Origin: CAXBNB01 sp965267535
GTDB lineage: Bacteria > Bacteroidota > Bacteroidia > Cytophagales > Cyclobacteriaceae
Reading direction: 5' to 3'
DNA length: 64,000 nt
Assembly (NCBI GenBank): GCA_965267535.1
Contig: OZ254082.1
Coordinates: forward strand, 2,170,001 to 2,234,000
The position numbers and the translations under genes are program-made. Of this stretch, positions 53,326 to 61,926 are shown piece after piece. The first letter of the stretch is position 1, and each line of letters opens with the position of its first letter. The notes beneath the pieces were generated by a model. That model was not told the origin of the DNA. It saw only the letters and a program-made list of their open reading frames with translations, and made no database searches.

Positions 53326-54999
53326 TTAGTTAAACTGGCTGAGCACTCCGATAACCTCCCTGTATACTTGTTTATTTGTCTTACTGTCCGTTTTTATTTC
53401 CAGTAAAAATGAGCCTTTAGAATTGACGCAGCTGTCTATGCCTTTCTGCAATTCCTCCAGAGTATGGCAACTGCAATAGCCGATGTTAAACTCTTTGGCA
53501 AACGAACTGCCATCGAGTGACTGCTGTGTTTCGAAGAAAGTCTCCAATTCCGGTTGGCGGGCAGGGCCATCAATCATACGAAAAATACCCCCTCCATGAT
53601 TGTTGAAGAGTACTATTTTCAGGTTGTCGGGATTGTGCTGGTGCCACAGGCTGTTTCTGTCGTAAAAAAAGGCCACATCGCCCGTTAGTAGAAATGTGGG
53701 GCGATCGGTTAGCAGCGCAGTACCTACGGCCGTACTGGTGGACCCATCTATGCCGCTGGTGCCGCGGTTGGCATACACTTCTACATCTTTTTTGGATTGT
53801 AAACCTATAAAATTTGCATAGCGTACAGCCATGCTGTTGGCCAGATGGATGTCCGAACGATCCGGGAGTGCTGACAAAATGGTTTCAAAAGCCTTAAACT
53901 CACTAAAAGCTTCACTCTCGTCTATGTTTTTGCGTAGTGCCGCTACTGTTTTTTTATGCTCATTTTGCCAGAGAGACCAAAACGAACCGGCTGGCGAAAA
54001 ACTCTTTTCGCTTGCCAGTCTGGTAAGAAAGGTAGTTGGGTCGCAGCGAATGATTTTACTCAGGCACTGAAAAGTATCGGCTACATCACCGGCAGGTTGT
54101 ATGTGCCAGTGTGCAGTAGGCTGAGTTTGCCGAAGAAATATTTTCAGATTTTTAGAAATGACAGATTTGCCAAAGCTGATCACCAGATCAGGTTTAAGGT
54201 CATCATAATTGGCCTTGTTTTTCAAAAAAGCATCCTGAGTAGTTATAGCTTCGGGCACACCATGCATGTTTGATATGATGTCGGCAACAACCGGTATTCT
54301 CACTGATAACGGAAGGAGAGCCTCCTGAAGTGCTCTATCGTATTGATGCTGCCCACAGACGAGTATAATTTTTGGGTACTCATCCATAGGAGAAATACAG
54401 CCTATGGCAGGGGCAAATTCATCGATTTGTATGTTGGGCAGAGCTTCTGTGTAGGCGATTTGTTCATCGTCTTCAGGGTAAAAAGGTTCCCTGAGCGGAA
54501 TGTTGATATGAGTAGGCCCTTTAGGAAATTCCTCTGCTGTATTGATGGCTTCATTGACCATACGGTGGCAATGCCACACTACATCCTGATGTGCATATTG
54601 GTCGGGAAACTGAAAGCTTTTTTTGACATGCGAACCAAAAATCTGCTTTTGGTGGATGGTTTGTCCGTCGAGCTGATCTATCCACTCCGGAGGGCGATCG
54701 GCTGTCAATACGACTAATGGTATGTGCGAAAAGTATGCTTCGGCTACAGCCGGAGCAAAGTTATACGCGGCTGATCCTGAGGTGCATATCAGTACTACCG
54801 GAGTGTTGCTCTTCAAGGCCATTCCCATGCCGGTAAAAGCCGCCGAACGCTCATCGGACATGGAATAGCAGGCTATGCCACCATGCCGGGCAAAAGCGAG
54901 CGTAAGGGGAGCATTGCGGGATCCGGGGCAAATGATAGCCTGACGGATGCCTTTCCGATAACAAATTTCAGCAATATCTACTACAGGCTGAAGGATCAT
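53326..54999 (-). CDS. menD: 2-succinyl-5-enolpyruvyl-6-hydroxy-3-cyclohexene-1-carboxylate synthase
   Basis: 557 residues of the thiamine-diphosphate enzyme fold. The N-terminus has CPGSRNAPLTLAFA and YSMSDERSAAFTGMG, MenD signatures that include the catalytic glutamate. ICTSGSAAYNFAPAVAEAY follows. The ThDP/Mg motif begins GDVAFFYDRN and ends FNNHGGGIF. It adds a succinyl semialdehyde unit from 2-oxoglutarate to isochorismate in menaquinone synthesis. It is the last gene of the operon, 12 bp after menF. Confidence 0.95.
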   Translation of the reverse strand: MILQPVVDIAEICYRKGIRQAIICPGSRNAPLTLAFARHGGIACYSMSDERSAAFTGMGMALKSNTPVVLICTSGSAAYNFAPAVAEAYFSHIPLVVLTADRPPEWIDQLDGQTIHQKQIFGSHVKKSFQFPDQYAHQDVVWHCHRMVNEAINTAEEFPKGPTHINIPLREPFYPEDDEQIAYTEALPNIQIDEFAPAIGCISPMDEYPKIILVCGQHQYDRALQEALLPLSVRIPVVADIISNMHGVPEAITTQDAFLKNKANYDDLKPDLVISFGKSVISKNLKIFLRQTQPTAHWHIQPAGDVADTFQCLSKIIRCDPTTFLTRLASEKSFSPAGSFWSLWQNEHKKTVAALRKNIDESEAFSEFKAFETILSALPDRSDIHLANSMAVRYANFIGLQSKKDVEVYANRGTSGIDGSTSTAVGTALLTDRPTFLLTGDVAFFYDRNSLWHQHNPDNLKIVLFNNHGGGIFRMIDGPARQPELETFFETQQSLDGSSFAKEFNIGYCSCHTLEELQKGIDSCVNSKGSFLLEIKTDSKTNKQVYREVIGVLSQFN

Positions 55000-55011
55000 A
55001 AAAGGTTGGGG

Positions 55012-56229
55012 TTAGGGTTGGATGACGTTGAGCAATGTCTGAAATTTCATTTCAGTTTCCAGCCACTCGTGTTCCGGGTCGCTATCCTCCGTTACGCCAG
55101 CACCGGCAAACAATACAGCCCTGTTTTTGAGAATTCGCATACAACGCAGGTTTACGAAAAGGCTAGTTTGGTTATTGATATTGGCAGGACCGAGGTAGCC
55201 GCTAAAATACTCCCTGTCAAACCCTTCTTTCTTCTTTAAAAACTTGGCAGCCGGTTTCATAGGCATACCACACACAGCAGAAGTAGGGTGGAGGAGATCC
55301 AGCATGGCTGTGCCCAGCAGAGGGTAGTTAACCTGCTCCATATCTACCGTATATTCTGTTTTGAGGTGAATAAGGTTGCCCGCTTTTATAGTCTTGGGGC
55401 CGTATTCGTTGTATTCTCTCAGACGAATGCTTTTAAAGCAGTTGATGATGTAGCGGCTTACAAGTGCCTGCTCTTCTATTTCTTTTTGTGTCCACGAAGC
55501 TTTCGATAGCTCAAAGTTGTGAGGTATGTTTTGTGTGCCTGCCAGAGCTTCTGTACGAAACTTTTTATTGTTTTCTATGGAAAGCAACAGCTCCGGAGTG
55601 GCACCCATCCACAGGCCGGCTCCCGGCACAAACACCAGCGAGATAAAGGCATTTTCGTACCTTTCACACAGTTTGCTAAACTCTCTAACCGGATCAAAAT
55701 TTCCGGGGAGAGATATTTGTTTGTTGCGGGCAGGGACTATTTTTTGATAGCTACCCTCACTTATGGCCTCTATAGATTCCTGTACCAGTTGCTTAAACTC
55801 ATCCTTGCTTTTCTCACCCATTTTGTGGTTTGAGAGAAAAGCCGACACTTCAAACCCTTCCTGCCGGGATATATCTTTGAGTTGGTCTGTAAATGTGTCG
55901 ACCGAAGCTGTATTGTTGAGCGTAGGGCTAATGTGAATTTGGTTGTCTTCGGAACTTAGCGATAAGTCCGCTTTGATAAAGTGGGCCTTGTGCGACTCTG
56001 CCTCATGGTAGGGAGCAAAGTAAAAGCCTGCCGGAGCAGTTTCCAGTTCTTCAGGGTAATCAGTGTTTTTGTCTAGTTGGCACACAGCGTTTACCTGAGT
56101 CTGGCCCGGTATCCGCCATATTGCCAAGGGCGTGTTGGATTTTATGCAGGTGTTGAAAAAAAGCTGAAGGTTTTCCTGAAACGATACATTGTCAGATAGC
56201 TTTTCTAGCGAAATTGGTCTGTTGCTCAT
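55012..56229 (-). CDS. menF: Isochorismate synthase
   Basis: 405 residues from the ATG at 56229. The chorismate-binding core lies in the C-terminal 270 residues: FRTEALAGTQ, then LLHPTSAVCGMPMKPA, YFSGYLG and AGAGVTEDSDPEHEW. It isomerises chorismate to isochorismate for menaquinone. The gene could instead be called entC-like, but its place directly before menD makes the menaquinone role firm. Confidence 0.92.
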   Translation of the reverse strand: MSNRPISLEKLSDNVSFQENLQLFFNTCIKSNTPLAIWRIPGQTQVNAVCQLDKNTDYPEELETAPAGFYFAPYHEAESHKAHFIKADLSLSSEDNQIHISPTLNNTASVDTFTDQLKDISRQEGFEVSAFLSNHKMGEKSKDEFKQLVQESIEAISEGSYQKIVPARNKQISLPGNFDPVREFSKLCERYENAFISLVFVPGAGLWMGATPELLLSIENNKKFRTEALAGTQNIPHNFELSKASWTQKEIEEQALVSRYIINCFKSIRLREYNEYGPKTIKAGNLIHLKTEYTVDMEQVNYPLLGTAMLDLLHPTSAVCGMPMKPAAKFLKKKEGFDREYFSGYLGPANINNQTSLFVNLRCMRILKNRAVLFAGAGVTEDSDPEHEWLETEMKFQTLLNVIQP

Positions 56230-56383
56230 ACTCCTAGTCAAAAATCAGAGGAACGGTGTTCCCAAGTCTATTCGTTGCGAATTTAATACATACTGCCTCA
56301 CATGCCTGCTTTTTCTAAACAAAAAGCAGGTCAATAGTTGACATTCTCTATGTATAGCAAAGTGTAGCAATCTGCTACTGCAA

Positions 56384-56812
56384 TTATCCGACAACTTTTT
56401 TGTCGATAATAGCGATTGTGATTCTGCTGATGCATACCAGCTGGCCTTCTTCATTTTTGATTCGGATTTCCCATACATGTGTTTTCTTTCCGATGTGCAC
56501 AGGCTGGGCTTTGCCATATACATATCCGCTTTTTGCCGATTTGATGTGGTTGGCGTTTATTTCCAGTCCCACACATGCCTGAGAGGCCATGTCTATGAGC
56601 ATGGTAGAACCTACACTGCCCAGGGTTTCGGCAAGTACTACAGACGCTCCTCCGTGCAGGAGCCCCATAGGCTGAATGGTGCGGTGGTCTACCGGCATTT
56701 TGGCTTCCAGGTAGTCTTCACCTATTTTGGTAAATTCTATTCCCAAATACCCCACCATCGAATTTTTAGAAAATTCGTTCATTCCTGCCGTAGTAATGTC
56801 TTTATTGAACAT
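56384..56812 (-). CDS. menI: 1,4-dihydroxy-2-naphthoyl-CoA hydrolase (hotdog thioesterase)
   Basis: 142 residues of the hotdog fold. The stretch EAKMPVDHRTIQPMGLLHGG, then ASVVLAETLGS with the catalytic Glu, closely follows E. coli YdiI/MenI ([20 protein letters not shown]). The later QPVHIGKKTHVWEI also matches. It hydrolyses DHNA-CoA to DHNA in menaquinone synthesis. It heads the men operon, 154 bp before menF. Confidence 0.88.
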   Translation of the reverse strand: MFNKDITTAGMNEFSKNSMVGYLGIEFTKIGEDYLEAKMPVDHRTIQPMGLLHGGASVVLAETLGSVGSTMLIDMASQACVGLEINANHIKSAKSGYVYGKAQPVHIGKKTHVWEIRIKNEEGQLVCISRITIAIIDKKVVG

Positions 56813-56867
56813 GTCGCTTTGTATTTTATTCTATATTCGCACCTGTACAAACAAAGCCAGATTTAGA

Positions 56868-57494
56868 TTGAAAACCAAAAAAATATACATTGTCAGGCAC
56901 GGGCAAACGGATTTTAACAAAAACAATATGGTACAGGGCAGAGGGATCAATTCTTCTATAAATGAGACCGGACGTCAACAAGCCGATGCATTTTACAAGG
57001 CGTATCATCAGGTGCCATTCGACAAAGTATATACATCTTCTCTCAAACGCACCCATGAATCGGTCAGTGGCTTTATCCGGGACGGCATACCTCACGAGCC
57101 TCTGGAAGGACTGGATGAGATTAGTTGGGGTGATCATGAAGGACAGCTTTTTGACCCGGAGATGCACCAGCGCTACCTCGACTGTATAGAGCAGTGGAGT
57201 AAAGGCAATCTGGATGTGGCTGTGAGTGGAGGAGAGTCGCCAAAGCAGGTAATGGCCCGTCAAAAGCAAAGCATAGACCATATTATGTCTCATACCGACG
57301 AAGAGCATGTGCTCATATGTTCGCATGGCAGGGCGATGCGAATACTGGTGTGTTGGATGCTAAATTACCCGCTCTATCAGATGGATATGTTCAAACACCA
57401 AAACCTGTGTCTGTATCAGCTTACACATACCGGTTCGCGGTATGTAGTAGACAAGGCAAATGATATAGCGCATCTGAATGGTATTCAGAGCTAG
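56868..57494 (+). CDS. Histidine phosphatase (phosphoglycerate-mutase-like)
   Basis: 208 residues. The TTG at 56868 is chosen because it gives MKTKKIYIVRHGQTDFNK, the normal distance to the RHG motif. An in-frame ATG at 56727 would place coding inside menI on the other strand. The catalytic His is in IVRHGQTD, a second in LICSHGRAMRIL, and the acid in LDEISWGDHEGQ. Members hydrolyse phosphate monoesters, with varied substrates (alpha-ribazole phosphate, sugar phosphates). Divergent from menI. Confidence 0.85.
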   Translation: MKTKKIYIVRHGQTDFNKNNMVQGRGINSSINETGRQQADAFYKAYHQVPFDKVYTSSLKRTHESVSGFIRDGIPHEPLEGLDEISWGDHEGQLFDPEMHQRYLDCIEQWSKGNLDVAVSGGESPKQVMARQKQSIDHIMSHTDEEHVLICSHGRAMRILVCWMLNYPLYQMDMFKHQNLCLYQLTHTGSRYVVDKANDIAHLNGIQS

Positions 57495-57621
57495 CTCCAC
57501 CGGATCGGATTTCGCCAGGATCGGACGATAACCACTTTTCTTCAACTTTGTGCACTGTACACCATATGCCAGAGGTGTTTCCTGCCGGGATTAATTAGAG
57601 TTGTGAAGGAAAGTATTTATC

Positions 57622-57804
57622 CTAGTTGGCTTTCAGCTCTTCTTCAGTGTTTTTCAACTTTTCCCGACAGTAAGCGATCAACTCAGTTGCTCGCTTGGTT
57701 AATTTAGTCAGGTCGTCTACGTCTACAGTGTCGCTTTCGAGGTGTTCGGCTATTTGTTCTATTTCAGCCAATGCTTCTTTGTATGTAGGTTTTTTCTTTG
57801 CCAT
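57622..57804 (-). CDS. xseB: Exodeoxyribonuclease VII small subunit
   Basis: 60 residues: TYKEALAEIEQIAEHLESDT followed by a helix with TKRATELIAYCREKL. This is the standard two-helix XseB. It binds several copies per XseA to make the single-strand-specific exonuclease VII. Starts 2 bp after xseA. Confidence 0.93.
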   Translation of the reverse strand: MAKKKPTYKEALAEIEQIAEHLESDTVDVDDLTKLTKRATELIAYCREKLKNTEEELKAN

Positions 57805-57806
57805 AG

Positions 57807-59030
57807 CTAGTTTGCTGTACTTTCAAAAATTTCGTTTTTCGATTGGGTAATGATTCGGTCGCCGGGCTTTATGTTTTTTACTTTTAGTGCCGGCTTGCCG
57901 TTGATGGTAGTGATGGTATATCCACGATCGAGAATGCGCTGTGGGTCGTTGGAAGATATGGTCTTCTCCAGCAAAGTCAAATTATTTGCAGCATCTTTTA
58001 TGGCTTGCAACGACCGGTTTTTCAGGTTTTCTTCGAGACGATTGAGTCGCAAGTCCTGTTGGTAGCACTGCTTCTGAGCGGCCAGCTGCAGTTGGTGTGC
58101 CAGGCGATTTATGTTTTCCTGCTCGTGTGTTATCTTCTGTGCTGAAGCTCTTGATATACGCTCTACCAATTCGTTGATATTACTTTCGTAAGTTATGAAT
58201 CCTCCGAGAATAAATTCTGCTACCGCCGTAGGTGTTTTCATACGTGTGTGTGCTACCATATCGGCTATGGTGTTGTCACGCTCATGGCCTATACCGGTAA
58301 CTACCGGCAGGGGAAATTGCGCCAGATGGGCGCACAGCTCATAATCATCGAAGCAGTCCAGATCTGTTTTGGCCCCACCACCGCGTATCAGCACTACCAT
58401 TTCATAGCGGTCTTCCTGTTCGTAGATGCGATGCAGTGCATCTATGATGGATGCTACGGCCTGATCGCCCTGCATAGTGCTGGCAAACAAAGTAGCCTGA
58501 ATGCGGTATCCATAGTCGTTGTTTTCCAGCTGATGCATAAAATCGCCAAATCCGGCAGCTGTTTCTGAGCTGATAACGGCAATGTGCTGAGGTACTATGG
58601 GCAGAGTCAGGGCTTTGTTCATATCGATGATACCTTCCTGCTCTAGTTTGCGTATTGTTTCTTGTTTTTTGCGTTCACGTTCGCCAATGGTGAAATTGGC
58701 GTCTATATCTTTGATATTGAGACTGAAACCGTATACTTCGTGATACTGTACGGCTGCATTTACCAGTATTTTCATGCCCTGGCGTAGCGGAGTGCCGGTC
58801 ACCATGGCAAACCAGTTTTCCAGGTTGGCAAAAGTGTAAGACCAGATGGTTGCCCGGTTTTTAGCTACTATAAAATTGTCTTTTTTCTCTACCAATTCCA
58901 TGTAGCAGTGACCCTTTTGATTTACGTTCATTTCGCCTATCTCTGCTACTATCCAGTAGGATTTTTCCAGGTGTTTGTCCAATACGGATTTTATGAGCTG
59001 ATTGAAGTCAGACAGGCTTAAAGATTCCAT
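57807..59030 (-). CDS. xseA: Exodeoxyribonuclease VII large subunit
   Basis: 407 residues. The OB-fold at the N-terminus (SYWIVAEIGEMNVNQKGHCY) binds single-stranded DNA. The catalytic core includes VLIRGGGAKTDLDCFDDYEL, then VVTGIGHERDNTIADMVAH and TPTAVAEFIL. A coiled-coil arm follows near 265-350. It degrades single-stranded DNA from both ends in repair and recombination. Operon with xseB. Confidence 0.95.
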   Translation of the reverse strand: MESLSLSDFNQLIKSVLDKHLEKSYWIVAEIGEMNVNQKGHCYMELVEKKDNFIVAKNRATIWSYTFANLENWFAMVTGTPLRQGMKILVNAAVQYHEVYGFSLNIKDIDANFTIGERERKKQETIRKLEQEGIIDMNKALTLPIVPQHIAVISSETAAGFGDFMHQLENNDYGYRIQATLFASTMQGDQAVASIIDALHRIYEQEDRYEMVVLIRGGGAKTDLDCFDDYELCAHLAQFPLPVVTGIGHERDNTIADMVAHTRMKTPTAVAEFILGGFITYESNINELVERISRASAQKITHEQENINRLAHQLQLAAQKQCYQQDLRLNRLEENLKNRSLQAIKDAANNLTLLEKTISSNDPQRILDRGYTITTINGKPALKVKNIKPGDRIITQSKNEIFESTAN

Positions 59031-59075
59031 GAAAAGGGGTGCTAGTTAACGGAGTGCAAGTTAATGCCCGATGAG

Positions 59076-60098
59076 CTAAAAGCCTAAATTATAGGTAAGG
59101 CTGCAGCCAAAATATCCGTTTGATTCTGTGTTGTAGTCTACTCCTTCTACTGCTTTGGGTATGTTGTAGTTGTAGCTGATCGTAAAGTTAAACTTGCGGG
59201 TGCTGAGCATAATGGGTAGGGATATGTAGTAATTCATAAGCCCGAAGTGAGTGGATGTACGTGTGGTTTGGTCGCGCGCTTCGTTTCTTTTCTGTACCAG
59301 GCGTTCTACTTGCTGACGCGAAAGTTTGCGTTTTTGAGCGATGCGTAAAATGTCGGCATTGGTAAGATTGGCCAGACGGGGGCGCGAGCCCGATGCATTG
59401 TATTGCTCCGTAATGTTATGTGTGCCAAATAATAAAGATAGGGTGGGTAGAAATGTTACTTTTTCAAACGGCTTGAATGCTTTTTTTCTAAACACACCAG
59501 AGGTATTCCAGGTAATGCTGTGTGCACTTTCTTCGCCAAATGAATAACTGTAATCTGCGCCTGTATACAGGTTTGGCAGAGTAAGCGTAAGAGATCCGTT
59601 GGCTGCATGTGTGATGGGAAAGGAATACTCGTCGGATGAGGCATGGTAGAGTGAGTAGTCGTACGACAGGTTATAGGACCATTTGTCGGAAAGGCTACCC
59701 AGGTACCCGGCAGTAAAAATGGTAAGGAAATACTGAGGGGATAGTTCGCTGTTCCAGATGCCTGTAGCATCTGCGTATAGGCCCGATGAATGGTAATATG
59801 AAATGCCTGGTAGCAGAGCCTGCTGATCAATGCCAAAGGTGCGACCGGCTGAGGTTACTCTGCTGGAGTATCCGACCCTAAAGCTGAGGTAGGATTGAGG
59901 TGAGTCGGCTTTCAAAAGACTGTCTACAAGAGCCATTAGACTAAGAGAATCGGCTTTATTGGCAAACAATGCGTCGAGTTCAGCTGACAACTCGGCCAGT
60001 GCGAGAGAGTCTTCGTTTTGGGCCAGAGCCGGTAGGCTGATGCCCGGCAAAGCAAGCATCAGTAGTGTGAAAAGTAGAGTAGAGGGGCTCTTTTTCAT
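59076..60098 (-). CDS. Outer-membrane beta-barrel protein, uncharacterised
   Basis: 340 residues with signal peptide ending PALAQ (residue 27). An acidic helical leader (LALAELSAELDALFANKADS) precedes alternating, aromatic-rich strands typical of Bacteroidota outer-membrane barrels, ending LTYNLGF with the terminal phenylalanine. A charged helical insert (LSRQQVERLVQKRNEARD) lies near residue 265. No known function. It follows the LTxxQ-protein gene by 91 bp on the same strand and may be a target or partner of that stress module. Confidence 0.7.
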   Translation of the reverse strand: MKKSPSTLLFTLLMLALPGISLPALAQNEDSLALAELSAELDALFANKADSLSLMALVDSLLKADSPQSYLSFRVGYSSRVTSAGRTFGIDQQALLPGISYYHSSGLYADATGIWNSELSPQYFLTIFTAGYLGSLSDKWSYNLSYDYSLYHASSDEYSFPITHAANGSLTLTLPNLYTGADYSYSFGEESAHSITWNTSGVFRKKAFKPFEKVTFLPTLSLLFGTHNITEQYNASGSRPRLANLTNADILRIAQKRKLSRQQVERLVQKRNEARDQTTRTSTHFGLMNYYISLPIMLSTRKFNFTISYNYNIPKAVEGVDYNTESNGYFGCSLTYNLGF

Positions 60099-60189
60099 AC
60101 CATAGTTGTTGTAAAGGATAGGGAAATGCCTGTATGTACCAACAGAGATGCCGGTACATGACCGGCTACAAAATCTCTCCCATATTGTG

Positions 60190-60687
60190 TTAGTTTCTTT
60201 TTTGATTCATACGCTGCTGGTTTCGCTGGCGGAGCTGATCCCTGTTGCCCTGTTGCCTTTGTTCCAGTTTTCTGAGTAGCATTTTTCTAAAATCGGTTTC
60301 TGCTTCACGCAGCGACATCAGTTGTTTGGAGTCTATTACTTCCAGCATTTTGTTGGAGTATTCCTTTTCCAGATTCAGTTTTCGCTGCTTTATTTCCTGA
60401 CCTTTTTGCAGCATATTGCGTGTTTCGTCTTCCGATGCGGTGGCTTTGTTGTAGTTTTTTCGCATTTCCACAAAGTCCTGTTGTATGCTTCGGTGCTTTT
60501 GGCTGTACTCCTGATACAATGGCCAGAACCGTTCTGCCTGGTCTGGTGTGAGTCCCAGCCGTTCGGTGATCAGGCCTATTTTGGCAGCCTCCAGCTTTTT
60601 CATGGCGTCATTGCTTTGTGCGTGGCTGTGTGCAGATGCTATCAGCAGGAATGCACTTAGCAGGGTAATTATTTTTATGGTTTTCAT
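60190..60687 (-). CDS. Spy/LTxxQ-type periplasmic protein of the sigma operon
   Basis: 165 residues from the ATG at 60687. The signal peptide ends SHAQ (residue 24). The mature protein is helical and highly charged. The LTxxQ-like motif is GLTPDQAERFWPLYQEYSQK, followed by a long charged helix and a glutamine/arginine-rich tail. This resembles CpxP/Spy-type periplasmic chaperones or metal-stress sensors. It lies 13 bp after an anti-sigma-like gene and a sigma factor, so it is probably part of an envelope-stress feedback circuit. Confidence 0.82.
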   Translation of the reverse strand: MKTIKIITLLSAFLLIASAHSHAQSNDAMKKLEAAKIGLITERLGLTPDQAERFWPLYQEYSQKHRSIQQDFVEMRKNYNKATASEDETRNMLQKGQEIKQRKLNLEKEYSNKMLEVIDSKQLMSLREAETDFRKMLLRKLEQRQQGNRDQLRQRNQQRMNQKRN

Positions 60688-60700
60688 AGCACGATTGTTT

Positions 60701-61234
60701 TTATCCCTCAGCATTGATTTCATATTCGAGGAAGATGTCCTCCAGTTCGTCATCGGTCAGCTTTAGTTCGTCCAGCATATTGGGTTCGTTGTTTTCTATT
60801 TCTATGTTTTCAAAATCTATTGTTTCGATAATTTCTTCGGTAGACAGGTCGCTCATTTCCAGGTATGCTATCAGGTCTTGAGTTTCTACCTGCGCTATCA
60901 GATCGTCTGTATTGTAGGTAGGGTTTGTTTGGGGCCAAATCAGGTATCCTGCTATGGCTATCACTATAGCTGCGGGTATCCATGCCCAGCGTGTCTGGGG
61001 TAAGGCCAGTGTACGTACCTTGCTCTCAGTCTGTATTTGTTGTTGTATTTTGAGGGGCAGTTCGTCAAAATATCGATCGGGCACTGTAAAGGGTGCTTCC
61101 TTCGATTCGTTCCACACGGCTTCCTCTTGTGCTATCCTGGACTCGATGATGTGGGGAAGTTCATCGAAGTATTTGTCCGGCACCTGAAAGGGCGTTTTTT
61201 TGGAAAACTGCGCTATGTCTTTTTTGTTTTTCAT
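60701..61234 (-). CDS. Membrane anti-sigma-like protein with repeated PDxYFDELP motif
   Basis: 177 residues. The cytoplasmic N-terminus carries two copies of F-V-PD-YFDELP, at residues 16-27 and 49-60. One membrane helix lies at about 84-101 (AWIPAAIVIAIAGYLIW). The periplasmic tail is acidic (ENIEIENNEP, then LTDDELEDIFLEYEINAEG). Position between an ECF sigma gene and an LTxxQ gene suggests an anti-sigma factor, with the repeats as sigma-binding elements. No standard zinc anti-sigma motif is present, so the role is inferred. Confidence 0.72.
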   Translation of the reverse strand: MKNKKDIAQFSKKTPFQVPDKYFDELPHIIESRIAQEEAVWNESKEAPFTVPDRYFDELPLKIQQQIQTESKVRTLALPQTRWAWIPAAIVIAIAGYLIWPQTNPTYNTDDLIAQVETQDLIAYLEMSDLSTEEIIETIDFENIEIENNEPNMLDELKLTDDELEDIFLEYEINAEG

Positions 61235-61276
61235 GACCTGGGGTACATAGTTAAGACTCTGCTTTGTAGAGAAAGT

Positions 61277-61816
61277 TTAATCTGTTTTTATATTTTCTTC
61301 AATTTTTTTTACGGCCAGGTGATAGCTGGCTTTGAGTGCGCCCACACTGGTTTCTGTTATTTCGGCTATTTCGCTAAATTTCATTTCGTCAAAATACTTC
61401 ATGTTAAAAACCAGACGCTGTTTGTCCGGTAGCTTCAGCAGGGCTTTTTGCAGCTTCAATTGAATCTCGTCTCCGCTTATGTGGCTGCTGCTGTCCAGCT
61501 TGTTGCTGAGTTCGGCAGATACATCATGTATTGGCAGAAAAAACCTCTTTTTCTTTTTGTTTAAAAAATTAAGACACTCGTTGGTGGCGATGCGGTATAT
61601 CCAGGTGTATAACCGGGCATCTTCTCTGAATTTGTCCAGGTTTTTCCATACTTTGATAAAGATTTCCTGCACCAGATCATCGGCATCATCGTGATCGATT
61701 ACCATTTTTCTTACGTGCCAGTATATTCTTTCCTGATATTCGCGTACCAGCAAATTAAACCCATAGTTTTTGCTATCGGGATTCCGGATTTTTTCGATGA
61801 GCTCTTTGTCTTCCAC
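61277..61816 (-). CDS. RNA polymerase ECF sigma factor
   Basis: 179 residues. Region 2 is DADDLVQEIFIKVWKNLDKF, region 4 is LPDKQRLVFNMKYFDEMKFS followed by EIAEITETSVGALKASYHLA. It is a RpoE-type ECF factor. It heads a three-gene unit with the anti-sigma-like and LTxxQ-like genes, separated by 42 and 13 bp. Confidence 0.93.
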   Translation of the reverse strand: MEDKELIEKIRNPDSKNYGFNLLVREYQERIYWHVRKMVIDHDDADDLVQEIFIKVWKNLDKFREDARLYTWIYRIATNECLNFLNKKKKRFFLPIHDVSAELSNKLDSSSHISGDEIQLKLQKALLKLPDKQRLVFNMKYFDEMKFSEIAEITETSVGALKASYHLAVKKIEENIKTD

Positions 61817-61926
61817 GTTGTTTGATTTGGTAGCTTAGAGTGCTTCCCTACGCGATGGTTTAATCCTCCTTCGACGAAAATAATTTTTTTCTGACTTACA
61901 AAGTAGCTCTGGCTGGTAAAAACGCT

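Noticed and set aside
56727..56867. Upstream start for the histidine phosphatase
   Set aside because: It would place coding inside menI on the other strand. The family starts a few residues before RHG, at the TTG at 56868.
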